From an uncultured delta proteobacterium (lineage in GTDB: Bacteria; Myxococcota_A; Polyangia; Polyangiales; Polyangiaceae): a DNA stretch of 5,872 nt. Positions 1 to 5,511 of this stretch are shown here, in pieces. Position numbers and translations under genes: made by a program. Position 1 is the stretch's first letter. Every line of letters begins with the position of its first letter. Location of the stretch: assembly GCA_903893335.1 (NCBI GenBank), contig CAITLX010000826.1, forward strand, positions 1-5,872. Reading direction: 5' to 3'. A model generated the notes under the pieces. It ran no database searches, was not told where the DNA came from, and was given only the letters and a program-made list of their open reading frames with translations.

Positions 1-284
1 CCCCCCACGAACACGAGCGCGGCGCCCCGCAGGAGGTCCTGCACGAGCGCGCGGCTCTCCTCGGCGACCGCTGCGGCGATCGCGGCGAGGGCAATCTCGT
101 CGAGGGCGTGCGCCCGCAGCTTGGTGACGTCGAGGCGCACGACGACGTCGAGGTCGGCCGGCAGCAACCCGCTCGCGTCGGTCGGCTCGACGACCGACGG
201 CATCGCGGCCGGCAGCGGCGCCCGGCACCCCGCCACCGAGGCGAGCGCGAGCGCGACGGACGCCGCGAGGCCGGCGCGGGTCAC
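1..284 (-). CDS. Putative lipoprotein, N-terminal part (runs off left edge)
   Basis: This reading frame starts at a GTG (284-282) that overlaps the cmk stop codon as GTGA and stays open to the window edge, giving about 94 residues. The start has one Arg (R3), then a hydrophobic Ala/Leu/Val stretch (residues 4-18) and a lipobox V17-A18-G19-C20. This indicates a signal peptidase II lipoprotein lipidated on Cys20. Asp is not at mature position +2 (it is Arg), so outer-membrane sorting would be expected under the E. coli rule. The mature part begins with a Pro/Ala-rich linker. A segment L-P-A-D-L-D-V-V-V-R-L-D-V follows at about residues 43-55, then an Ala-rich, probably helical region. I do not recognise the family. 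Nearly every codon ends in G or C, which supports real coding. The GTGA overlap implies coupling to cmk translation. The C-terminus is not visible, so total length and function are unknown. Confidence 0.8.
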   Translation of the reverse strand, partial: MTRAGLAASVALALASVAGCRAPLPAAMPSVVEPTDASGLLPADLDVVVRLDVTKLRAHALDEIALAAIAAAVAEESRALVQDLLRGAALVFVG

Positions 285-973
285 TTCGCCGCGACGCGGG
301 CGACATGCACGGCCATCGAGCGCACGACCTCGTCGATGCCGGTGCCGGACGAATCGACGAGCAGCGCGTCGTCGGCCTGTCGCAGCGGCGCGACCGCGCG
401 GGTCGAGTCCTGGCTGTCGCGCTGCTCGACGTCGGCCAGCGTCTGCGAGAGGTCGGCGTCGTGCCCCTTGGCGCGAAGCTCGGCCCAGCGTCGCCGCGCG
501 CGCTCGTCGCTCGTCGCCGTGAGGTAGAACTTCACCTCGGCGTCGGGGAACACCACCGTGCCGATGTCGCGCCCCTCGAGCACGACCCCGCCGGCCTCGC
601 CGGCTTGCCGCTGCAGGTCGAGCAGGGCCGCGCGCACCGCGGGGGCCGCCGACACGCGGCTGGCGCCCATGCCCATGTCGGCCGTGCGGATGGCCTCGCT
701 CACGTCCTCGTCGCCGAGCGTGACCCGAACGGCGCCCTGCTCGGAGCGCCCGAGCGCGAGCTCGCGCCGCTCGACCACGCCGCGCGCGACCGCGCCGACG
801 GCCTCGCCGTCGCCCCAGTCCACGCCCGCGCGCTGCGCGGCGAGCGCGACGGCTCGGTAGAGCGCGCCGGTGTCGACGAGCGTGTAGCCGAGCGCGTCGG
901 CGAGCCGCCGGGCCACGGTGCTCTTGCCGGCCCCAGCGGGGCCATCGATCGCGACGACGGGGCGCGGACGCAT
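281..973 (-). CDS. cmk: Cytidylate kinase (CMP/dCMP kinase)
   Basis: Cytosolic enzyme that transfers a phosphate from ATP to CMP or dCMP, giving CDP or dCDP in pyrimidine nucleotide salvage and recycling. The product is 230 residues, the usual length for bacterial Cmk. Visible motifs in order are the P-loop G-P-A-G-A-G-K-S-T (residues 11-19), D-T-G-A-L-Y-R (34-40) of the nucleotide-monophosphate binding region, G-R-D-I-G-T (134-139), and R-D-S-Q-D-S (185-190), which lies in the lid/CMP-sensing region of the family. The ATG at 973 is chosen because it puts the P-loop near residue 11. The frame is open further upstream, but that part lies inside the acyltransferase gene. It sits 13 bases after the acyltransferase stop and overlaps the lipoprotein gene by GTGA, so it is probably mid-operon. 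The common cmk-rpsA neighbourhood is not present here. Confidence 0.96.
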   Translation of the reverse strand: MRPRPVVAIDGPAGAGKSTVARRLADALGYTLVDTGALYRAVALAAQRAGVDWGDGEAVGAVARGVVERRELALGRSEQGAVRVTLGDEDVSEAIRTADMGMGASRVSAAPAVRAALLDLQRQAGEAGGVVLEGRDIGTVVFPDAEVKFYLTATSDERARRRWAELRAKGHDADLSQTLADVEQRDSQDSTRAVAPLRQADDALLVDSSGTGIDEVVRSMAVHVARVAAK

Positions 974-986
974 GGCGGCGCGGAGC

Positions 987-1859
987 CTACACGCCAGGGC
1001 GCGCGTCGAGAAGCGCCCCCTTCCAGCGGCGGTGCATCCAGAGCCACTGTGAAGGATCGGCCAGCACTGCTGCCTCGAGCGCGCGCTGCACGCGCGCCGT
1101 CGCCTCCTCGACCCACGCCGCCCCCGCGCGCGGCGGCGGCTCGAGCACGAGCGGGACGTCGACGCGGTGCGTGCCGTCCGCGAGGCGCCGATCGAGCGCC
1201 AGCACGAGCGGCACGCGCGCACGCGCCGCGAGGGCCGCGGGGGCGCGATCGCAGAGCGCCGGGGCGCCGAGGAACGGGAGCCGGGACACGCCTGACCCGC
1301 GCTCGGGCGCCTGGTCGACGACGAAAGCGACGAAGCCGCCGCCAGCGAGGGCCTCCCGGGCCGCGGCGAGCGCGCCACGCGCGCCGACGAGCCGCACGCC
1401 CCGCGCCGCGCGCGCGCCCTGCCAGAAGCGGTCGAGCGTGGCGACGTGCAGGCGCTTGGTCACCACCGTCAGCGGCACGGCGGACGCCACCGCGCACGCT
1501 GCCAGGTCCCAGTTGCCGAGGTGCGCCGTCGCGACGACCGCGCCGAGCCCCCGCCGGCGCGCGACGACCGCGGCCGCCTCGGGCGAGAGGCTGACGAGGC
1601 GGTCGAGCGGCGCGCGCGGACGCCCGACCACCCAGAGAAGCTCGCAGACACCGGCGCCGAGCGAAGCGTACATGGCGCGCGCGACGGCGTCGGGCCGCAC
1701 GACGCCCGCGCGTGCGAGCGAGCGCTCGACGTGCGCGCGACGGATGCGCAGCACCGAGCCGACCAGGGCGCCGAGCAGCGCGCCGCACGCTCGGAGCGAG
1801 CGCCACGGCAGCGCCCCCACCGCCGCCGCGAGCGCTCGCAGCAGCGCCCGCGCGATCAA
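987..1859 (-). CDS. LpxL/HtrB-family lipid A (lysophospholipid-type) acyltransferase
   Basis: Predicted inner-membrane acyltransferase of the Lip_A_acyltrans family, which moves an acyl chain from acyl-ACP or acyl-CoA to a lipid acceptor, classically Kdo2-lipid IVA. The protein is 290 residues, close to the 290-310 usual in the family. An N-terminal hydrophobic, Arg-containing helix (about 3-38) would anchor it. The catalytic HX4D motif is H-L-G-N-W-D (H113, D118). Other family marks are V-D-Q (181-183), P-F-L-G (195-198) and a C-terminal W-L-W-M-H-R-R-W-K (272-280). There is no ATG in a sensible place. The TTG at 1859 overlaps the stop of the upstream small gene as TTGA and gives a natural start M-I-A-R-A-L-L. 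Longer versions of the frame run into that upstream gene. The acceptor lipid cannot be told from sequence, so lpxL is not assigned. A role on another lipid is possible. Confidence 0.85.
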   Translation of the reverse strand: MIARALLRALAAAVGALPWRSLRACGALLGALVGSVLRIRRAHVERSLARAGVVRPDAVARAMYASLGAGVCELLWVVGRPRAPLDRLVSLSPEAAAVVARRRGLGAVVATAHLGNWDLAACAVASAVPLTVVTKRLHVATLDRFWQGARAARGVRLVGARGALAAAREALAGGGFVAFVVDQAPERGSGVSRLPFLGAPALCDRAPAALAARARVPLVLALDRRLADGTHRVDVPLVLEPPPRAGAAWVEEATARVQRALEAAVLADPSQWLWMHRRWKGALLDARPGV

Positions 1860-2140
1860 CCGGCCGAGAACCCCGCGCGGCGCACGGCCGCCGAGGTCGC
1901 CTCGGTCGCAGCCGCGAACACGTCGTCGAGCGCCAGCACGAACAGCTCCCCCTTCGAGGTGCGCGCGCGCACCACCTTGCCGGCCTGCGCGATGGCCTCG
2001 ACGCGCGAGACGGTGAGCGGCACGCCGTCGTGGGCGACGTAGAGGGTGAGCGCCTTGCCCTCGGGGAGCGTCGTGAAGCCCCCCTCGCCGGGCTTGGCGG
2101 CGGCGGCGTCGAGGATGGCGGCGAGGTGTTCGGGAGTCAT
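1856..2140 (-). CDS. Small protein of unknown function (94 residues)
   Basis: First gene of the leftward operon, overlapping the acyltransferase start as TTGA, so the two are probably translationally coupled. The ATG at 2140 gives 94 residues. A TTG at 2176 would add 12 residues (with Arg and Pro), but lies in what looks like promoter sequence. The protein begins with an Ala-rich helix (about 4-16). A likely beta-rich core follows with L-T-L-Y-V-A-H-D-G-V-P-L-T-V (31-44), V-R-A-R-T-S-K-G-E-L-F-V-L-A-L-D-D-V-F (57-75), and an Ala-rich helical tail. No signal peptide, membrane segment or metal-binding motif is visible. I do not recognise the family. The alternating hydrophobic pattern and G/C-ending codons support a genuine folded protein. 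There is no clear Shine-Dalgarno sequence before the ATG. Its place in front of the acyltransferase suggests a link to envelope genes, but this is only context. Confidence 0.75.
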   Translation of the reverse strand: MTPEHLAAILDAAAAKPGEGGFTTLPEGKALTLYVAHDGVPLTVSRVEAIAQAGKVVRARTSKGELFVLALDDVFAAATEATSAAVRRAGFSAG

Positions 2141-2244
2141 GGGGCGATGGGAGTCCGAACCCGGTCGGCGCGTCAACCCCGGAGCGGGCGAAAGGAGCGC
2201 GCGCTCGCGCCTCCCCCACCGCGCGCGCTACGCTGCGGGTCTCC
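2141..2244. promoter_or_regulatory. Divergent intergenic region between the two operons
   Basis: These 104 bases separate the leftward small-protein/acyltransferase/cmk operon from the rightward ATPase/U32 operon, so promoters for both must lie here or just inside the genes. It contains an AAAGGAG run (2191-2197), too far from the GTG at 2245 to act as its ribosome site, and a 12-base palindrome at 2195-2206 (arms GAGCGC/GCGCTC). No convincing rightward -35/-10 pair is visible; TACGCT at 2229-2234 is only a weak -10 resemblance. A shared regulator could act on both operons from here, but no clear operator is seen. Confidence 0.5.
2147..2176 (-). promoter_or_regulatory. Weak candidate sigma70-type promoter for leftward operon
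   Basis: On the minus strand TTGACG (2176-2171) matches five of six bases of the -35 consensus. Eighteen bases later, TCCCAT (2152-2147) matches the -10 consensus at three positions. Initiation from it would fall close to the ATG at 2140 and give a leaderless or nearly leaderless message, which would agree with the missing Shine-Dalgarno sequence there. The -10 match is poor and GC-rich bacteria often have divergent promoters, so this is only a candidate. Confidence 0.2.
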
Positions 2245-3024
2245 GTGCCGCAGCTCCCCGATCCGATCGTCGTCGATCACCTGTGCAAGCGCTTCGGCGC
2301 GCACGAGGTGCTGCGCGACGTCTCGCTCTCGGCGCCGCGCGAGCGCACCACCGTCATCATCGGCGGTTCGGGCGCCGGCAAGACGACGCTCCTGCGCCTG
2401 CTCATCGGCCTCGACCGCCCGACCTCGGGGCACGTCTTCATCGACGGCGTCGACCTCCCCACGCTCGACGCGGTCGCGCTCAACCGCATGCGCCGCAAGT
2501 TCGGCATGGTGTTCCAGTACGCCGCGCTGCTCGACTCGCTCAACGTGCTCGAGAACGTCGCGTTTCCGCTGCGCGAGCACACGCGACTGTCGAGCCGCGA
2601 GGTGCGCGACAAGGTGCGCGACAAGCTCGCGGTGCTCGGCCTCGAGGGCACCGAGGAGCTCTTCCCCTCCGAGCTCTCGGGCGGCATGCGCAAGCGCGTC
2701 GGGCTCGCGCGCGCCCTGATGCTCGAGCCCGAGATCCTCGTCTACGACGAGCCGACCAGCGGCCTCGACCCGACGACCTCGCGCATGGTCGACGACCTCA
2801 TCGAGGAGACGCGCGAGCGCTTCCGCGTCACCAACGTCGTCATCTCCCACGACATGGCGAGCACCTTCCGCATCGCCCACCGCGCCTACCTCCTGGTCGG
2901 CGGCCGCATCGAGGCCGCGGGCGCCCCCGACGAGATCGCCGCGACCGGCACCGAGGTCGCGCGCCGCTTCATCGAGGCCTCGGGCGTCGCGTTCGAGCGG
3001 CTCTCGCGCCCCAAACCCGGCTGA
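2245..3024 (+). CDS. MlaF-like ABC transporter ATP-binding protein
   Basis: Cytoplasmic nucleotide-binding subunit of an ABC transporter, most like the MlaF/Ttg2A/Mkl group that powers phospholipid movement between inner and outer membranes with an MlaE-type permease and an MlaD-type MCE protein. The 259 residues contain all core motifs: Walker A G-G-S-G-A-G-K-T-T (40-48), Q-loop glutamine 91, signature L-S-G-G-M (144-148), Walker B I-L-V-Y-D-E (164-169), D-loop S-G-L-D (172-175) and switch His202. The sequences L-S-G-G-M-R-K-R and Y-D-E-P-T-S-G-L-D-P, and the ending R-R-F-I-E-A-S-G, fit the Mla group. The GTG at 2245 places the ABC domain eight residues in; its ribosome site is weak. No permease or MCE gene is next to it: the following gene, 15 bases on, is a U32 protein. 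The substrate assignment is therefore family-based only, and mlaF is not given as a symbol. Confidence 0.87.
   Translation: MPQLPDPIVVDHLCKRFGAHEVLRDVSLSAPRERTTVIIGGSGAGKTTLLRLLIGLDRPTSGHVFIDGVDLPTLDAVALNRMRRKFGMVFQYAALLDSLNVLENVAFPLREHTRLSSREVRDKVRDKLAVLGLEGTEELFPSELSGGMRKRVGLARALMLEPEILVYDEPTSGLDPTTSRMVDDLIEETRERFRVTNVVISHDMASTFRIAHRAYLLVGGRIEAAGAPDEIAATGTEVARRFIEASGVAFERLSRPKPG
2601..2624 (+). repeat. Perfect 12-base tandem duplication inside the ATPase gene
   Basis: The unit GGTGCGCGACAA occurs twice back to back and in frame, so residues 120-127 of the ATPase read V-R-D-K-V-R-D-K. This is in the helical subdomain between the Q-loop and the signature motif. It may be a recent slippage duplication or simply two similar helical turns under a biased codon table. 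Confidence 0.8.
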
Positions 3025-3039
3025 CCCGAGGCGCCCCCT

Positions 3040-5511
3040 TTGCCCGTGCTGCGCCGCCCCGAGATCCTCGCGCCGGCAGGTGACGCCGCCTGCCTCGAGG
3101 CCGCGGTGCGCGCGGGCGCCGACGCCGTCTACTTCGGCCTCACCGGGTGGAACGCCCGCGCCCGCGCCGAGAACTTCGACGCCGCGGCGCTCGACGGCGC
3201 GCTGCGCACGCTGCACGCGGCCGGCGTGAAGGGCTACGTCACGCTCAACACGCTCGTGTTCGACGCCGAGCTCGCCGGCATGGAAGCGGCGATCCGCGCC
3301 TGCGCAGCCGCCGGGGCCGACGCCGTCATCGTGCAGGACGTCGGCGTCGCGCGGCTCGTGCGCGCCGTCGCGCCCGACCTGCCGCTGCACGCCTCGACGC
3401 AGATGACGTGCACCGACGCCGGCTCGGTCGAGCTCGCCCGCGAGCTCGGCGCGAGCCGCGTCATCCTCGCGCGCGAGCTGTCGCTCGACGACGTGGGCGC
3501 GCTGCGCCGCGAGACGGGCGTCGACGTCGAGGTCTTCGTCCACGGCGCGCTCTGCGTCGCGTACTCGGGGCAGTGCCTGACGAGCGAGGCGCTCGGCGGC
3601 CGCAGCGCCAACCGCGGCGCGTGCGCGCAGGCGTGCCGCCTCCCCTACGAGCTGGTCGTCGACGGAGCCCTGCGCCCGCGCGACGACGCGGCCTATCTGC
3701 TCTCGCCCGAGGACCTCGAGGCGAGCGCCCTCGTGCCGCGGCTGATCGAGCTGGGCGTCGCGGCCCTCAAGATCGAGGGGCGCATGAAGGGGCCCGCGTA
3801 CGTCGCCGCGACGACGCGCCTCTACCGCAGCGCGGTCGACGCGGCGCTCGGCCTCGGCCCCGCCCCCGAGGCTCGTGCGCGCGAGGTCGCCTTGCAGATG
3901 TTCTCCCGGGGCTCGGGCCCAGGCTTCCTCGCCGGGGTCGATCACCAGCGCCTGGTCGACGGCCAGACCTGCGATCACCGCGGCACCCGCGTCGGCACCT
4001 CGGGCGCGGTCGTGCACGACCGCGGGCGCGCCTGGGTCGAGCTGCGCGCGAGCGCACCCATCGAGCGCGGCGACGGGCTGCTCGTCGAGGGGGGCTTCGC
4101 CGGCTCCGGCGAGGTGGGGGGCCGCGTCTGGGCCGTGCAGGAGCGAGGCGTCGAGGTCGAGCGCGGCGAGGCCGGGCGCGACCTGCGCGTCTGGCTCGGC
4201 CCCGACGTGGACGTCGAGCGCGCCGGCAGCGGACACCGCGTGTGGAAGACGAGCGACCCGCGCGCGACGCGCGACGTCGAGGCCGCGACCGACCGCGCGC
4301 CGCACCGGGTGCGCGTCGACGTGAGCGTGCGCGGGCGCATCGGCGAGCCACCGCTGTTCGAGGCCACGACCGAGCGCGGCGCGACCGCGCGCGTGCTCGG
4401 CGACACGCCGGTCGAGCGCGCCACCTCGCGCGCGGTCGGCGCGGCCGAGCTTCGCGACAAGCTCGGCAAGCTCGGCGACACCCGCTTCTCGCTCGGCGAC
4501 CTCTCGCTCGCGTGGCCCGAGGACGCGATCGTGCCGCTCTCGTCGGTCAACCGCGCCCGACGCGCGCTGGTCGAGGCGCTCGAGCAGGCTCCGCACACCC
4601 CCTGGCGCACGACCGACGCCGGCCACGTCGAGCTCGTCGCCGCCGCGACGCCGCCGGCGCGCACCCCGGCGCCCGGAGGGCTGTTCGTCCTCGCGCGCAC
4701 CCTGCCCCAGGCCCTCGCCGCGGCGGCCGCAGGCGCGGGCGTCTGGCTCGACTTCCTCGAGCTCACCGGCACCGGCGCGGCGGTGCGCGCCCTGCGCGAG
4801 CAGGGAGCCAGCTTCGTCGGCGTGGCGCCGCCGCGCATCCGCAAGCCAGGCGAGGAGAAGATCGACCACTACCTCGCCTCGCTCGCGCCCGACGGCGTGC
4901 TCGTGCGCGGACTCGGAGCGCTGCGCGAGGCGCCGACCCCGGGCGCCCTGCGCATCGGCGACTTCGCGCTCAACGTGACCAACCGCCTGGCGGCGTCCAC
5001 CGTGCTCGCGCGCGACCTCGACGCGTTCACCCCCGCGTTCGACCTCGACGCCGCGCAGCTCTGCGCGCTGCTCGACTCGCCGTTCGCCCCGTGGGCCGAG
5101 GTCGTCGTGCACCACCCCATGCCGCTCTTCCACATGGAGCACTGCGTGATCGCCGCGCTGCTCTCCGAGGGGCGCGACCACCTCACGTGCGGCCGGCCGT
5201 GCGACCGGCACCAGGTGTCGCTGCGCGACCGCGTCGGCGTCGATCACCCCGTCGAGGCCGACGTCGGCTGCCGCAACACCGTCTTCCACGCGGCCTCGCA
5301 GAGCGCCGCCGGCGTCGTCGGGGCCCTGCGCCAGAGCGGCGTGCGACGCTTCCGCATCGAACTGGTGCGCGAGACGCCGGACGACGTCACGCGCCTCGTC
5401 GCGACCTACACGGACCTGCTCGCGGGGCGCACCTCGCCGGCAGACGTGTGGCGCACGCTGCGCACCGAGAGCGGCTACGGCGTGGTGCGCGGCTCGCTGC
5501 GCGTCGTCTGA
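3040..5511 (+). CDS. Long U32-family protein (peptidase U32/RlhA-like) with two cysteine quartets
   Basis: Member of the U32 family, named as peptidases but in E. coli shown to be Fe-S hydroxylation factors: RlhA for 23S rRNA, TrhP for tRNA, UbiU/UbiV for ubiquinone. The N-terminal barrel opens with E-I-L-A-P-A-G-D (8-15). The family signature E-V-F-V-H-G-A-L-C (164-172) continues with C179, C195, C199 and R-L-P-Y (200-203). L-K-I-E-G-R-M-K (243-250) follows. A middle DUF3656-type region (about 300-515) ends with D-K-L-G-K-L-G-D-T-R-F (473-483). A C-terminal part (about 545-823) resembles a second U32 unit, with H-M-E-H-C (698-702) and cysteines 717, 721 and 744. At 823 residues it is longer than E. 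coli RlhA (about 650). The TTG at 3040 is preferred because CGAGG lies about eight bases before it. A GTG at 3046 is the alternative and loses two residues. It probably shares a message with the ATPase. The substrate, likely an RNA base, is not determinable. Confidence 0.9.
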   Translation: MPVLRRPEILAPAGDAACLEAAVRAGADAVYFGLTGWNARARAENFDAAALDGALRTLHAAGVKGYVTLNTLVFDAELAGMEAAIRACAAAGADAVIVQDVGVARLVRAVAPDLPLHASTQMTCTDAGSVELARELGASRVILARELSLDDVGALRRETGVDVEVFVHGALCVAYSGQCLTSEALGGRSANRGACAQACRLPYELVVDGALRPRDDAAYLLSPEDLEASALVPRLIELGVAALKIEGRMKGPAYVAATTRLYRSAVDAALGLGPAPEARAREVALQMFSRGSGPGFLAGVDHQRLVDGQTCDHRGTRVGTSGAVVHDRGRAWVELRASAPIERGDGLLVEGGFAGSGEVGGRVWAVQERGVEVERGEAGRDLRVWLGPDVDVERAGSGHRVWKTSDPRATRDVEAATDRAPHRVRVDVSVRGRIGEPPLFEATTERGATARVLGDTPVERATSRAVGAAELRDKLGKLGDTRFSLGDLSLAWPEDAIVPLSSVNRARRALVEALEQAPHTPWRTTDAGHVELVAAATPPARTPAPGGLFVLARTLPQALAAAAAGAGVWLDFLELTGTGAAVRALREQGASFVGVAPPRIRKPGEEKIDHYLASLAPDGVLVRGLGALREAPTPGALRIGDFALNVTNRLAASTVLARDLDAFTPAFDLDAAQLCALLDSPFAPWAEVVVHHPMPLFHMEHCVIAALLSEGRDHLTCGRPCDRHQVSLRDRVGVDHPVEADVGCRNTVFHAASQSAAGVVGALRQSGVRRFRIELVRETPDDVTRLVATYTDLLAGRTSPADVWRTLRTESGYGVVRGSLRVV

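Noticed and set aside
305..1594. A 429-codon plus-strand open frame opposite cmk and the acyltransferase
   Set aside because: The translation is Arg/Ala/Pro-rich without motifs, and the opposite strand carries well-supported genes.
700..1806. A 368-codon minus-strand frame overlapping the acyltransferase and cmk in another phase
   Set aside because: Its composition is dominated by Arg and Ala, and it is out of phase with the two motif-bearing genes on the same strand.
2195..2206. 12-base palindrome as an assigned operator
   Set aside because: Short GC palindromes are common by chance in DNA of this composition, so it is mentioned only as a candidate, not listed as an operator.
1712..3083. 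Two plus-strand frames (1712-2719 and 2046-3083) entering the ATPase gene in other phases
   Set aside because: They are Arg/Ser/Pro-rich shadows of the ATPase gene, with no recognisable motif.
4459..4476. Two adjacent copies of AAGCTCGGC in the U32 gene as a tandem repeat
   Set aside because: The encoded K-L-G-K-L-G-D-T matches a motif I recognise from this part of U32 proteins, so protein-level constraint explains it.
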